DNA of 64,000 nt from Micromonospora sp. NBRC 110009 (lineage in GTDB: Bacteria > Actinomycetota > Actinomycetes > Mycobacteriales > Micromonosporaceae): positions 930,001 through 994,000 of the forward strand of contig NZ_CP130427.1 of assembly GCF_030518795.1 (NCBI RefSeq). Reading direction: 5' to 3'. How positions within the stretch are numbered: the first letter of the stretch is position 1; each line of letters begins with the position of its first letter. The translations under genes and the position numbers were made by a program. Positions 1 through 8,796 of this stretch are shown here, in pieces. The notes below the pieces were generated by a model that was not told where the DNA came from, searched no databases, and saw nothing but the letters and a program-made list of their open reading frames with translations.

Positions 1-43
1 CGGTCGCCGCCCCGGCGGGCCAGTGCCAGAGCTGATCACTCAC
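1..43 (-). CDS. Cobalamin-independent methionine synthase-like protein, N-terminal 14 codons only (partial)
   Basis: From a GTG at 43 the minus strand reads MSDQLWHWPAGAAT and runs off the window. The WPAGAAT string is how I remember MetE-like (COG0620) proteins of Micromonosporaceae beginning, where they follow mnmA. A purine-rich GGATAG lies about 9 bases upstream of the GTG. Only 14 residues are visible, so the assignment rests on that short match and on the neighbour mnmA, which is on the same strand upstream. Confidence 0.5.
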   Translation of the reverse strand, partial: MSDQLWHWPAGAAT

Positions 44-220
44 CGCCGAAGACTATCCGCTGCCCGTTCCGCTCCGGACGCGGACGCGGCGCGTCCACCG
101 ACCTGCGGTGCGGCGCCGCGCAGCGCGAGCGTGGCGACGGGCGTACCGCACCTCGGCGCGAGCGTGGCGGGGATGCCGCGGCCCGCCGTGCTGCCCGGCG
201 GCGGGACACATCGTCGGCCG

Positions 221-333
221 CCTTTGGAGCTGACATCACCAACGACTCACCGACCCCCTCCCCAGCCCTCGCCACGCATCCGCCGACACCCCGCCGAGGG
301 CTGGTGAGTCGTTGACGGCATCAGCTCCAAAGG
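221..333. repeat. Long imperfect inverted repeat with nested hairpin
   Basis: Outer arms 221-251 and 303-333 are each 31 bases. The ends CCTTTGGAGCTGA and AACGACTCACC are exact inverted copies (24 positions); the 7 bases between them differ. Inside, CCAGCCCTCG (262-271) pairs perfectly with 295-304. The whole could form a cruciform or a long RNA stem. It may be a decayed REP/MITE-like unit; its function is unknown. Confidence 0.7.
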
Positions 334-464
334 AAGCCGGACACCCTTGCCGGCCCGGCTTGGCGCCGCGGCACCCAGGGCGGACGTGGCCGGCTAGGGG
401 CTGACGACATCAGGTCCAGAGGCAGCGAGACACCCGCCGGCCCGGCGTGACGGAGGCACCCAGG
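313..464. repeat. Two diverged direct repeats (313-380 and 402-464)
   Basis: The copies begin TGACGGCATCAG and TGACGACATCAG and end GGCACCCAGG. They share blocks such as GACACCC and GCCGGCCCGGC. The first copy overlaps the right arm of the inverted repeat at 221-333, so one mobile or amplifying unit probably produced both. Confidence 0.6.
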
Positions 465-554
465 CCGCAGGCGGCCAGCCGAACCGGCCGACGGCGGTGC
501 GACGGCGACAGCCCGAAGGAGCACGGGGACGGCAGCGAGGCGGGGCCCGGACGC

Positions 555-1628
555 TCAGCCGGTGATGGTGGCGGAGCCGAGGACGATGTCGCCGGCCGGG
601 TCGGGGCGGTAGGCCACGATCGCCTGGCCGGCGGCGACACCGCGGACCGGGCGGCGCAGCTCGGCGTGCAGCCCGTCGGCGCTCAGGGACACCGTGGCGG
701 GCACCACGTCGCCGTGCGCCCGCAGCTGCACCTCACACTCGATCGGGCCGGCGGGCGGCTCGCCGCCCGTCCACACCGGGCGGGTGGCCCCCACCTGGGA
801 GACCTCCAGCGCCTCGGCCGGGCCGACCGTCACCGTGTTGGTCTTCGGGGTGATGGAGAGCACGTAGCGCGGGCGGCCGTCCGGGGCGGGCCGGTCCAGG
901 TGCAGGCCGCGCCGCTGCCCCACGGTGTACTGGTAGGCGCCGGTGTGGCTGCCGATCACCGCGCCGCTGAGCGCGTCGACCACGTCGCCGGGAGCCTCGC
1001 CGAGCCGCTGGGCGAGGAAGCCGCGGGTGTCGCCGTCGGCGATGAAGCAGATGTCGTGCGAGTCGGGCTTATCGGCCACCGCGAGGCCGCGCCGGGCGGC
1101 CTCCGCGCGCACCTCGGCCTTGGTGGAGTCGCCGAGCGGGAAGATCGACCGGTCGAGCTGCGCGCGGGTCAGCACCGCGAGGACGTACGACTGGTCCTTG
1201 GCCAGGTCGACGCTGCGGCGCAGCAGGCCGTCGGGGCCCAGCCGGGCGTGGTGGCCGGTCACCACCGCGTCGAAGCCGAGGGCCACCGCGCGGTCCAGCA
1301 CCGCGGCGAACTTGATCTTCTCGTTGCAGCGCAGGCACGGGTTCGGGGTACGGCCGGAGGCGTACTCGGCGACGAAGTCGTCCACCACGTCCGCGTGGAA
1401 CCGGTCGGCCATGTCCCAGACGTAGAACGGGATGCCGAGCACGTCGGCGGCACGGCGGGCGTCCCGGGAGTCCTCCAGCGTGCAGCAGCCGCGGGCGCCA
1501 GTGCGGTAGGTCTGCGGGTTGCGGGCCAGCGCCAGGTGCACGCCGGTCACGTCGTGCCCGGCCGCCACCGCACGCGCCGCCGCCACAGCGGAGTCCACTC
1601 CGCCCGACATCGCCGCCAGAACCCTCAC
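555..1628 (-). CDS. mnmA: tRNA-specific 2-thiouridylase MnmA
   Basis: A 357-residue cytoplasmic enzyme that adenylates and thiolates U34 of Lys, Glu and Gln tRNAs. The PP-loop SGGVDS is at residues 8-13. The two catalytic cysteines are C98 in NPCLRCN and C194 in DICFI, and the length is normal for the family. The start is GTG with GGGGAG upstream. It lies 37 bases downstream of a cysteine desulfurase on the same strand, the expected persulfide donor, so the two are very probably co-transcribed. Confidence 0.95.
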   Translation of the reverse strand: MRVLAAMSGGVDSAVAAARAVAAGHDVTGVHLALARNPQTYRTGARGCCTLEDSRDARRAADVLGIPFYVWDMADRFHADVVDDFVAEYASGRTPNPCLRCNEKIKFAAVLDRAVALGFDAVVTGHHARLGPDGLLRRSVDLAKDQSYVLAVLTRAQLDRSIFPLGDSTKAEVRAEAARRGLAVADKPDSHDICFIADGDTRGFLAQRLGEAPGDVVDALSGAVIGSHTGAYQYTVGQRRGLHLDRPAPDGRPRYVLSITPKTNTVTVGPAEALEVSQVGATRPVWTGGEPPAGPIECEVQLRAHGDVVPATVSLSADGLHAELRRPVRGVAAGQAIVAYRPDPAGDIVLGSATITG

Positions 1629-1665
1629 CGGCTCACTCCCCTCTTCCTCACCGAGCGTATCCGGG

Positions 1666-2841
1666 TCAGCGGGGGGTGCGGAGGGCGGCCGCGCGGCGGG
1701 CCCGCTCGACGGCCGCCGGCAGCGCGGCGATGAGGGCGTCCACGTCCGCCCTGGTGCTGGTGTGGCCGAGGGTGAAGCGCAGCGACGAGCGGGCGCGGTC
1801 GTCGTCGGCGCCCATGGCCAGCAGCACGTGGGAGGGCTGGGCCACCCCGGCGGAGCAGGCCGAGCCGGTCGAGCAGGCGATCCCCTGGGCGTCGAGGAGC
1901 AGCAGCAGGGCGTCCCCCTCGCAGCCGGGGAACGAGAAGTGCGCGTTGCCGGGGAGCCGGTCGACCGGGTCGCCGTTGAAGATCACCTCGGGCACCGCCT
2001 GCCGGACCCGCTCGACCAGCTCGTCGCGGAGCGCGGCGACCCGGGCCGCGTATTCCTGCTGGCCCTTCACGGCGGCCTCGACGGCGACCGCGAAGGCCAC
2101 GATGCCGGCGGTGTCGAGGGTGCCGGAGCGGACGTCCCGCTCCTGGCCGCCGCCGTGCAGCAGCGGGGTGGCGGCGACGTCCCGGGCCAGCAGCAGCGCG
2201 CCGACCCCCGCCGGGCCGCCGAGCTTGTGCCCGGTGACGGTCAGCGCGGAGACGCCGCTGGCGGCGAAGTCGACCGGCACCTGGCCGACCGCCTGGATCG
2301 CGTCGGTGTGGAACGGCACGCCGTGCCGGGCGGCGACCGCCGCCAGCTCCGCCACCGGCTGCACGGTGCCCACCTCGTTGTTGGCCCACATCGCGGTGAC
2401 CAGGGCCACCCGGTCGCCGTGCGCGGCCAGTTCGGCGCGGAGTCGCTCGGGGTCGAGCCGGCCGGCGGCGTCAACCGGCAGCCAGCCCACCTCGGCGCCC
2501 TCGTGACCGGCCAGCCAGTCGACCGCGTCCAGCACCGCGTGGTGCTCGACGGCGCTGGAGACGACCCGGGTCCGCTCGGCGCGGGCGGCGCGGCGAGCCC
2601 AGAAGAGACCCTTCACCGCGAGGTTGTCGCTCTCCGTCCCGCCCCCGGTGAAGATGACCTCGGAGGGGCGGGCGCCGAGCACGGCGGCCACCCGCTCGCG
2701 GGACTCCTCCACTCGCCGCCGGGCACGCCGGCCCGCCGCGTGCAGCGACGACGCGTTGCCCACCTCGCGGGCCGTGGCGACGTACGCCTCGAGTGCCTCG
2801 TCGAGCATCGGGGTCGTCGCCGCGTGATCCAGGTATGCCAT
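1666..2841 (-). CDS. Cysteine desulfurase (IscS/NifS family)
   Basis: A PLP enzyme of 391 residues that removes sulfur from cysteine and carries it as a persulfide. The N-terminal LDHAATTP, the PLP lysine in TGHKLGG (about residue 206) and the active-site cysteine in [10 protein letters not shown] (about residue 329) are all present. I start at the second Met, since [11 protein letters not shown] is the family N-terminus; one more Met lies directly before it. It is followed by mnmA, which fits a role in tRNA thiolation rather than an isc/suf operon. Confidence 0.93.
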   Translation of the reverse strand: MAYLDHAATTPMLDEALEAYVATAREVGNASSLHAAGRRARRRVEESRERVAAVLGARPSEVIFTGGGTESDNLAVKGLFWARRAARAERTRVVSSAVEHHAVLDAVDWLAGHEGAEVGWLPVDAAGRLDPERLRAELAAHGDRVALVTAMWANNEVGTVQPVAELAAVAARHGVPFHTDAIQAVGQVPVDFAASGVSALTVTGHKLGGPAGVGALLLARDVAATPLLHGGGQERDVRSGTLDTAGIVAFAVAVEAAVKGQQEYAARVAALRDELVERVRQAVPEVIFNGDPVDRLPGNAHFSFPGCEGDALLLLLDAQGIACSTGSACSAGVAQPSHVLLAMGADDDRARSSLRFTLGHTSTRADVDALIAALPAAVERARRAAALRTPR

Positions 2842-3028
2842 CACCGTTCAGCCTAACGGCCGGCGAGCGGCCCGCCGTCCGCCGGATCGCCGCTCGTGAG
2901 CCGGGTGGGGGCCGGCGCGAATCGTCCATCGATTCCTGGGTACTCGGAGGCCCGGCCGATCGATCCCGGGGAGCCCTCGCGATCCCCGGCCCGGTACGCT
3001 CGGGGTGGGCTCGCGCCCCCTTGAACGG

Positions 3029-3071
3029 GCTGATCGGCGGGCCGGCTCAGCTCCCCGGCCCGCCGATCAGC
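3029..3071. repeat. Perfect 17-bp stem hairpin
   Basis: GCTGATCGGCGGGCCGG at 3029-3045 is followed, after a 9-base loop, by its exact reverse complement at 3055-3071. An 8-bp hairpin CCCTTCCC/GGGAAGGG (3073-3096) comes directly after. It is too far from etfA to be its first terminator; it could be a second terminator or a mobile palindrome. Confidence 0.75.
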
Positions 3072-3112
3072 TCCCTTCCCACCGCATCGGGAAGGGCGTG
3101 ACACACATGACG

Positions 3113-3144
3113 GAGCCGCCGCCCGGATCACCGGACGGCGGCTC
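3113..3144 (-). terminator. Terminator hairpin after etfA
   Basis: The arms GAGCCGCCGCCCGG and CCGGACGGCGGCTC pair at 13 of 14 positions around an ATCA loop, about 24 bases past the etfA stop codon. Confidence 0.75.
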
Positions 3145-3167
3145 TGTCGTAGGTCAGCCGGCCAGGG

Positions 3168-4127
3168 TCACTTCCGCTTGCGGATCTCCTCGGCGGCCTG
3201 CGGGACGACCTTGAACAGGTCACCCACCACGCCGAAGTCGGCCAGCTCGAAGATCGGCGCCTCGGCGTCCTTGTTCACCGCGACGATCGTCTTCGAGGTC
3301 TGCATGCCGGCCCGGTGCTGGATCGCGCCGGAGATGCCCAGCGCGACGTAGAGCTGCGGGGAGACGGTTTTGCCGGTCTGGCCGACCTGGAACTGGTGCG
3401 GGTAGAAGCCGGAGTCGACCGCCGCGCGGGACGCGCCGACCGCGCCGCCGAGCAGGTCGGCCAGCTCCTCGACCAGCTTGAAGTTGTCGGCGTTGCCGAC
3501 ACCACGACCGCCGGAGACGACGACCGACGCCTCGGTCAGCTCGGGGCGGGAGCCCTTCTGCTCGGCGACCCGCTCGACGACCTTGGCCAGCTTGTCCGCG
3601 TCGGCGACGGAGACGGTGAGCTGCTCGACGGCCGGGGTGGCCGCGGCCGGGGTCGGGTTGAGCGAGTTCGGCCGGACGGTGACCAGCGGCAGGCCCTTGG
3701 TGACCTTGGACTTGACGATGGTGGAGCCGGCGAAGGCGACCTGGGTCGCGGTGCCGTCGGCGGCGAGCGCGACCACGTCGGTCAGGATGCCGTTGTCCAG
3801 CTTGACGGCCAGGCGGGCGGCGATCTCCTTGCCCTCCTGGGAGGAGGCGAGCAGCACGGCGGCCGGCTGCACCCGCTGGACCAGCTCGGCCAGCACGGTG
3901 GCCTTCGGGGCCACCAGGTAGCCGTCGATCTCCTCACCCTCGGCGGCGTAGATCTTCTCCGCGCCGTACTCGCCCAGCTTGGCGCTCAGCGCCTCGGCGG
4001 CACCGGTGCCACCGAGCACGACCGCGCTCGGCGTGCCGAGCTCGCGGGCGAGGGTGAGCATCTCCAGGGTGACCTTCTTGACGCCGAATTCCCGGGTGGC
4101 TTCGACGACGACGAGAACCTCAGACAT
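3168..4127 (-). CDS. etfA: Electron transfer flavoprotein alpha subunit
   Basis: A 319-residue FAD-binding subunit of the ETF dimer that passes electrons from acyl-CoA and other dehydrogenases to the quinone pool. The C-terminal FAD domain shows [24 protein letters not shown] and [12 protein letters not shown]. The start is MSEVLVVVE; an in-frame Met 5 codons upstream would leave only atypical extra residues. It follows etfB with an 11-base gap, so the two form one operon and one complex. Confidence 0.95.
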   Translation of the reverse strand: MSEVLVVVEATREFGVKKVTLEMLTLARELGTPSAVVLGGTGAAEALSAKLGEYGAEKIYAAEGEEIDGYLVAPKATVLAELVQRVQPAAVLLASSQEGKEIAARLAVKLDNGILTDVVALAADGTATQVAFAGSTIVKSKVTKGLPLVTVRPNSLNPTPAAATPAVEQLTVSVADADKLAKVVERVAEQKGSRPELTEASVVVSGGRGVGNADNFKLVEELADLLGGAVGASRAAVDSGFYPHQFQVGQTGKTVSPQLYVALGISGAIQHRAGMQTSKTIVAVNKDAEAPIFELADFGVVGDLFKVVPQAAEEIRKRK

Positions 4128-4138
4128 GTCCAGACCTC

Positions 4139-4918
4139 TCACACGAACTTCTCGGTGGCGAGGAACTCGACCAGCTTGGAGCCGCCCTCGCCCTCGTCGG
4201 TGATCTTGGTGCCGCCGGAGCGCGGCGGGCGCTTGGTGTGCTCGAGCACGGCGCTGGTCGCGCCGTCGAAGCCCACCTCGGCGGGGGCGACCCCGAGGTC
4301 ACCCAGGGAGAGCGTCTGCACCGGCTTCTTCTTGGCGGCCATGATGCCCTTGAAGGAGGGGTAGCGCGGCTCGTTGATGGTGTCCCAGACGGAGACCACG
4401 GCCGGGGTCGAGGCGGTGACCACCTCGTAGCCCTCCTCGGTCTGCCGCTCGACGGTGAGGGTGGAGCCGTCGACGGTGAGCTTGCGCGCGCCGGTCAGGG
4501 CGGCCACGCCCAGCCGCTCGGCGATCATGTGCGGCAGCACCTGGACCCGGCCGTCGGTCGACTCGGCACCGCAGATGACCAGGTCCGCGCCCAGCTGACC
4601 GAGGGCGGCGGCGAGCACCTTCGAGGTGGTCACGGCGCAGGACCCGTGCAGGGCGTCGTCCACCACGTGCACGGCCTTGTCCGGGCCCATGGAGAGCGCC
4701 TTGCGGATCGACTCGGTCGCCCGGTCCGGACCCATGGTGAGGATGGTGACCTCGCCGCCGTGCGCTTCCTTGATCTTCAACGCCTCTTCGATGGCGTACT
4801 CGTCCATCTCGTTGATGACGTTGTTCGCCGAGCCGCGGTCGATGGTGTTGTCGTCAGAACGCAGGTTGCGGTCCGCGCCCGAATCGGGCACCTGCTTGAC
4901 GAGTACGACGATGTTCAT
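4139..4918 (-). CDS. etfB: Electron transfer flavoprotein beta subunit
   Basis: A 259-residue AMP-binding partner of EtfA. The N-terminus MNIVVLVKQVPDSG is typical, and the centre carries the expected VICGAESTDGR and QVLPHMIAERLG segments. The ATG at 4918 has AGGAGGG 13 bases upstream; a longer reading back to 5059 adds residues unlike the family. It is the first gene of the etfBA operon. A possible TetR-type palindrome lies about 70 bases upstream. Confidence 0.95.
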   Translation of the reverse strand: MNIVVLVKQVPDSGADRNLRSDDNTIDRGSANNVINEMDEYAIEEALKIKEAHGGEVTILTMGPDRATESIRKALSMGPDKAVHVVDDALHGSCAVTTSKVLAAALGQLGADLVICGAESTDGRVQVLPHMIAERLGVAALTGARKLTVDGSTLTVERQTEEGYEVVTASTPAVVSVWDTINEPRYPSFKGIMAAKKKPVQTLSLGDLGVAPAEVGFDGATSAVLEHTKRPPRSGGTKITDEGEGGSKLVEFLATEKFV

Positions 4919-4989
4919 CGCGCTTCGACGACCCTCCTGTTTGGTGTAGCGATCACTCGCCCGGTCACGGGCGCAGCCTCCCGCGTGAC

Positions 4990-5004
4990 TTAACGATCGG
5001 TCAA
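4990..5004. promoter_or_regulatory. Candidate TetR-type operator upstream of etfBA
   Basis: TTAACGATCGGTCAA is an imperfect palindrome centred on CGATCG, and on the minus strand it includes TTGACC, usable as a -35. TetR-family lipid or aromatic degradation repressors often bind motifs of this form. No cognate regulator is in the window. Confidence 0.3.
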
Positions 5005-5138
5005 CCGCGGGCCGCTGTGCAGTTGCCCACGGGGCAATGTTACCCGCAAGTAGCATCACCCTCCCGAGGCCTCAGAGTGACACAGCTCACCGCGGCTCGT
5101 CGCGCCCGGTAAGCTCCCGGAAACGGGAGGTGACGGAT

Positions 5139-5336
5139 ATGTCGGAAATCAGCGTACGGCCGGACGGCCGAGGCGCGGCGGGCGGCGTCGCCATCTCCCG
5201 CCGGGCCTGTCGCCGGATGGTCCCGGACACCTACCGGTGCGCCTGCGGCCGGGTCCGGGACCGCTGCGTCCGGGCCAGCGTCCGGGCGCTCTGGTCGGCC
5301 GAGCCGGTCAGGCGGACCCGGCCAGCGCCTGCCTGA
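5139..5336 (+). CDS. Possible small protein with Cys cluster (65 aa)
   Basis: The ATG at 5139 has a strong GGGAGGTGA just upstream, the main reason to list it. The product is basic and contains YRCACGRVRDRC. Its last 29 bases overlap the 3' end of the convergent gene at 5308-5712. I recognise no family. It may be a real small ORF or chance in a GC-rich intergenic region. Confidence 0.35.
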   Translation: MSEISVRPDGRGAAGGVAISRRACRRMVPDTYRCACGRVRDRCVRASVRALWSAEPVRRTRPAPA

Positions 5337-5712
5337 TCTTGTCGATCACCGCCGCCTCGGCCGGCGTCATCCCGGCCTGGGCCTGCGCCACCCGGTCGGC
5401 CGCGGTCAGCACCACCGACCGGTACGTCGCGACGTCCCCCGGCGACTTCGCCCGCAGGATCTCCACCGACCGGCGCAGCGCGGGCAGCACGGCCGCCTCG
5501 ATCTCCAGCGCGGAGTCCCGCGGCAGCTGCGGCAGCGGGCCGTCGGTCAGCGCCTCCTTGACCACCCCGCCGGCGTCCCCGAACGCGCCGGACGCGGCGA
5601 AGCTCTCCCGCACCATGGCCAGCATCCCCGGCTCGGCGTTGGAGACCAGGAAGACGGCCCCGAAAGCCCCCGTCTTGAGGGTCAGCAGCTCGTCCGCCGT
5701 CAACGGTTCCAT
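5308..5712 (-). CDS. Conserved hypothetical protein (134 aa)
   Basis: It starts MEPLTADELLTLKTGAFGA and is predicted soluble and mostly helical, with a C-terminal EAAVIDKIRQAL helix. I do not recognise a named domain. The ATG lies two bases after the stop codon of the GNAT gene upstream, so they are translationally coupled. A GTG two codons earlier is also possible. Confidence 0.7.
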   Translation of the reverse strand: MEPLTADELLTLKTGAFGAVFLVSNAEPGMLAMVRESFAASGAFGDAGGVVKEALTDGPLPQLPRDSALEIEAAVLPALRRSVEILRAKSPGDVATYRSVVLTAADRVAQAQAGMTPAEAAVIDKIRQALAGSA

Positions 5713-5714
5713 GA

Positions 5715-6512
5715 TCACGGAGTGTAGACGTACGGGGTGGTGGTGGTGACCGCAACGAGCCCGAGCCGCTCCAGGATCGGCCGGCTGTCCGGCGAGCAGT
5801 CCACCTGCACCAGCGTCTTGCCGCGCTGCTCGGCCAGCCGCGCCCGGTACGCCACCAGCGCCCGGTAGATGCCCTTCTTGCGCCACTCCGGCAGGGTCGA
5901 GCCACCCCAGAGGGTGGCGAAGCCGGTGCCGCGCACGTAGCGCACCCAGCCCGCGCTGACCACCGTGTCGCCCGCCTCGGCCACAACCACCGTGATCGAC
6001 TGCGGGTCGGCCTCGATCTCCTTCGCCAGCCCGGTCACCAGGTGGCTCCGGTCCTCGTCCCAGACCGCCTCCTCCATCGCGGCGATCCGTTCCAGGTCCT
6101 CCCAGGTGGTCACCTCGCGCAGGCGTACCCCCTCGGGCGGGAGCGGGACGGCGGCGGCCAGGGCCGCGACCGGGCCGACCACAACGGTCTCCAGGTCCTC
6201 CGGCACAAAGCCGGCGGCGCGCAGCCGGTCACCGAGGTCGGCCGGCTCGTCGTGGCCGTTGAGCTTCCACTCGACCGCCTCGCCCCGGTCGCGGAAGAAC
6301 CCGACCTGCCGGGCGATCAGCGCGTCCAGCTCGGCGCCGGCCAGCCCGCCCAGGTCCCGGTAGGTGATGAAGCCGCGCTGGTCCAGGCCGAGGATCCGGA
6401 CCAGCGGGCCGTCCCGGTCGACGGTCACCCCGGCCGGCAATGGGTCCGGGATCTCCGGGCGGATCTGAGTGTCATAGGCGTCGCGCAGGCTCCGCGCGTC
6501 AAGATCGGTCAT
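5715..6512 (-). CDS. GNAT family N-acetyltransferase (265 aa)
   Basis: The C-terminal half (about 120-265) is a GNAT fold. The acetyl-CoA segment is STLPEWRKKGIYRALVAYR, with LVQVDCSPDSRPILERLGL after it. The first 110 residues look like a second, degenerate GNAT-like half (GVTVDRDGPLVRILG). Substrate unknown. It heads a two-gene unit with the hypothetical at 5308-5712 and is divergent from the DUF202 pair. Confidence 0.85.
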   Translation of the reverse strand: MTDLDARSLRDAYDTQIRPEIPDPLPAGVTVDRDGPLVRILGLDQRGFITYRDLGGLAGAELDALIARQVGFFRDRGEAVEWKLNGHDEPADLGDRLRAAGFVPEDLETVVVGPVAALAAAVPLPPEGVRLREVTTWEDLERIAAMEEAVWDEDRSHLVTGLAKEIEADPQSITVVVAEAGDTVVSAGWVRYVRGTGFATLWGGSTLPEWRKKGIYRALVAYRARLAEQRGKTLVQVDCSPDSRPILERLGLVAVTTTTPYVYTP

Positions 6513-6523
6513 CCTCTCAGGCT

Positions 6524-6940
6524 ATGCACGGGGCAAAGCGGATAATCGGCGATGTGTGGGAGGCGATCAAACGCTGGTTCGATCCACGGGAGCTGCGGTC
6601 GGTGGGGACGACGCCCGACTACCGCTTCTCGCTGGCCAACGAGCGGACATTCCTGGCCTGGCTGCGTACCGGGCTGGCGCTGATCGCCGGCGGGCTGGCC
6701 GCGGCGCAGTTCCTGCCCCCGCTCCCGCTGGCCCACCTGCGCGAGGTGATCGCCGTCGTGCTGCTGCTGCTCGGCGCCACGGTCGCGGTCCGCGCGGTGG
6801 ACCACTGGGCGCGGACCGAGCGGGCCATCCGGCTCGGCGAGGAGCTGCCCGCGTCCCGGTTCCCGGCCGTGCTCGCCCTCGTCGTCGCGCTCGGCGCCCT
6901 GCTGCTGGTGGTCGTCGTGCTGGCCCGGTGGATCGGGTGA
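6524..6940 (+). CDS. DUF202 (YidH-like) inner-membrane protein
   Basis: A 138-residue protein with the DUF202 signature NERTFLAWLRTGLALIAGG followed by three membrane segments (about 41-58, 66-85 and 113-135). Function is unknown across the family. The ATG at 6524 begins 11 bases after the divergent GNAT start. Its stop codon overlaps the GTG of the next DUF202 gene by 4 bases, so the two are coupled. Confidence 0.85.
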   Translation: MHGAKRIIGDVWEAIKRWFDPRELRSVGTTPDYRFSLANERTFLAWLRTGLALIAGGLAAAQFLPPLPLAHLREVIAVVLLLLGATVAVRAVDHWARTERAIRLGEELPASRFPAVLALVVALGALLLVVVVLARWIG

Positions 6941-7236
6941 CCCGCGACCCGGGACTACAGCCGGAGCGCACCCGGCTCGCCTGGCGACGCACCCTGCTGG
7001 CCTTCACCGGGGTCATCGTGCTGGAGGTACGGCTGGCGCTCAGCGGCCGCGTGTTCGACGCGCTGCTGGCCGGCGTCGCGGTGGCCGGTTGGCTGGCCAC
7101 GCTCCTGGTCGACTGGCGCCGGGCCACCGGCGTCGGACCCCGGCGGGCGGAGCGCTGGTCGTTCCCGCTGACCGCGCTCGCCGCGGTCGGGCTCGCCCTG
7201 CTGGGCGTGCTGCACGTACTTCGCGGGCTGCGGTGA
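6937..7236 (+). CDS. Second DUF202 membrane protein (99 aa)
   Basis: A short DUF202 paralogue: ERTRLAWRRTLLAFTGV is the shortened signature, followed by hydrophobic segments at about 20-60 and 77-95. The GTG start overlaps the stop of the upstream DUF202 gene (GTGA). Such long-plus-short DUF202 pairs are common in actinobacteria and probably act as a heteromer; that role is inferred. Confidence 0.85.
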   Translation: MTRDPGLQPERTRLAWRRTLLAFTGVIVLEVRLALSGRVFDALLAGVAVAGWLATLLVDWRRATGVGPRRAERWSFPLTALAAVGLALLGVLHVLRGLR

Positions 7237-7252
7237 ACGGCATCGGTGGTCC

Positions 7253-7675
7253 ATGATGTCGGACATGGTTCGCCTGTACGGGCTTCTCTTCCTGGCCGAG
7301 GTCGTGCTCGCCATCTGCGCGCTGATCAGCTGTCTCTCCGCTGAGGAGGGTGAGATCCGGGCGCTGCCCCGGATCGCCTGGGTGCTGATCATCCTGTTCT
7401 TCCCGCTGGTCGGCTCGATCGCCTGGTTCGTCGCCGGGCGGGAGCCGGGCGGCCAGCGCCCCCGCACCGCCTGGCCGATGGGGAACGGGTTCTCCGAGCA
7501 GGATCGCCGCCGGCGGCCGGTCGCGCCGGACGACGACCCGGAGTTCCTGTCCCGGCTGGCTGAGCGGTCCCGTCGGGACGACCAGGAGCTGCTCCGGCGC
7601 TGGGAGGAGGACCTGCGTCGGCGCGAGGAGGACCTGCGCCGCCGGGAGGGAGACCGGGACCGGCCGGAGGTCTGA
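7253..7675 (+). CDS. PLDc_N-domain membrane protein with charged coil tail (140 aa)
   Basis: Residues 5-65 match the phospholipase D/cardiolipin synthase N-terminal module: a first membrane helix, then RIAWVLIILFFPLVGSIAWF and the trailing GRE. The catalytic PLD part is absent, so no enzyme activity is expected. The tail has an Arg/Glu coiled repeat (EEDLRRREEDLRRRE). The start could also be the Met at 7265, which brings the N-terminus closer to the family form. Confidence 0.75.
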   Translation: MMSDMVRLYGLLFLAEVVLAICALISCLSAEEGEIRALPRIAWVLIILFFPLVGSIAWFVAGREPGGQRPRTAWPMGNGFSEQDRRRRPVAPDDDPEFLSRLAERSRRDDQELLRRWEEDLRRREEDLRRREGDRDRPEV

Positions 7676-7735
7676 GCGCGGGCCGCGCCCATGTGGCGGC
7701 GGGGCAGCGGAAGTACGGGCGCCGCCGCGCACCAC

Positions 7736-8671
7736 CTACCACTCGGCGGGTCGACCTCGCGACGGCGAGGCGGGCACCCGCGACGTCGCCGCGTCCCGGT
7801 GCGGCAGCTGGGCGGGGCCCTGGTCCAGGAGCACCGACGCCACCGCCTCCGGCGCGTCCACCTGCACGTAGTGGCCCGCCCCGGGCACCAGGCGCAGCCG
7901 CGCGTCCGGGAACGCCCGGACGAATGCCAGCGCCACCCGTGGGTTCAGGTACCGGTCGGCGGCGCCGAACAGGATGTCGACCGGTCGGTCGAAGCGCCGG
8001 AGATCCGGTAGCCGCCGGCGGCGGCGCAGCACCGTGCCGAGCAGATCGTCGTTGAGCCGCCAGAACGCGGGCGTCTCGGCCGGGAAGTCGGCCCACAGCC
8101 GCGACACGATCGGACCTCGCTGCGCGGGGTCGCGGATGAACCTCCCCACCTGCCAGTGGAAGAGCCGCCGGTGCAGCGCCGGCCGGCGGCGAGCCAGCGC
8201 TTGGGCCAGCGGGCCGAGACCGGGCGTCGAGTACAGCGCGATCGCCGGCGGCCGGCGCAGCCCGACCGTGGCGTGGTAGTAGGTGTTCAGCAGTACCAGC
8301 CGGGCCACCCGTTCCGGCTGCATCAGGGCTACGTCGATCGCGGGCGGTCCGGAGGCGTCGTGTGCCACCAGCACGACGTCACGCAGCTCCAGATGGTCGA
8401 GCACCGCGAGCAGATCCCCGGCCTGGTTGTCAGCCGTGTACGGATATCGGGCCGGCTTGTCCGAGCGACCCCAGCCGAGGAAGTCGAACCGCACCACGCA
8501 GCGACCCGGCAACAATGGCACCACCCGGTCGTACAGGTGCAGGTTGTCCGGCAATCCGTGCAGCAGCACGACTGCCGGGCCGCTGCCCGGCCGCACCTCG
8601 GCGTGCAGGTGGTACGGCCCCCGGGGCACCCGCACCTCCCGAACCCCGAGGGCACCCGACACATCCCCCAT
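7736..8671 (-). CDS. Alpha/beta hydrolase with Asp nucleophile (epoxide hydrolase/haloalkane dehalogenase type)
   Basis: 311 residues. The oxyanion motif HGLPD is at 38-42. The nucleophile elbow is AHDASG with Asp105, not the usual GxSxG serine. The acid is probably D239 and the catalytic His is H267 (GAGHYVQ). The HGxP plus Asp combination is typical of epoxide hydrolases and haloalkane dehalogenases, so an ester-intermediate hydrolysis is expected; the substrate is unknown. The start MGDVSG is chosen because the upstream extension is Arg-rich and atypical. Confidence 0.85.
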   Translation of the reverse strand: MGDVSGALGVREVRVPRGPYHLHAEVRPGSGPAVVLLHGLPDNLHLYDRVVPLLPGRCVVRFDFLGWGRSDKPARYPYTADNQAGDLLAVLDHLELRDVVLVAHDASGPPAIDVALMQPERVARLVLLNTYYHATVGLRRPPAIALYSTPGLGPLAQALARRRPALHRRLFHWQVGRFIRDPAQRGPIVSRLWADFPAETPAFWRLNDDLLGTVLRRRRRLPDLRRFDRPVDILFGAADRYLNPRVALAFVRAFPDARLRLVPGAGHYVQVDAPEAVASVLLDQGPAQLPHRDAATSRVPASPSRGRPAEW

Positions 8672-8796
8672 GGCACACCCCTGAGTCCCGACGCTACGGC
8701 CTCGGCCGGGCCGGCGTGGCCGGACCCGGACACCGGCGCGCTTCGCCACCCACGCCGCACACCGGGTGCGAGCGCCGGCCGGGCAGAATCGACCTC

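Larger units (their letters stand above)
44..554. other. Gene-free stretch of 511 bp between metE-like start and mnmA
   Basis: No frame here has convincing coding character. The interval holds the leader of the methionine synthase-like gene, a long imperfect palindrome (221-333), and a pair of diverged direct repeats (313-380 and 402-464), annotated separately. It appears to be a repeat-decay region. Confidence 0.6.
2845..3167. other. Gene-free 320 bp interval rich in hairpins
   Basis: No convincing coding frame. It holds three strong hairpins in a row (3029-3071, 3073-3096 and 3113-3144), listed below, and the promoter side of the cysteine desulfurase gene. Confidence 0.6.
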
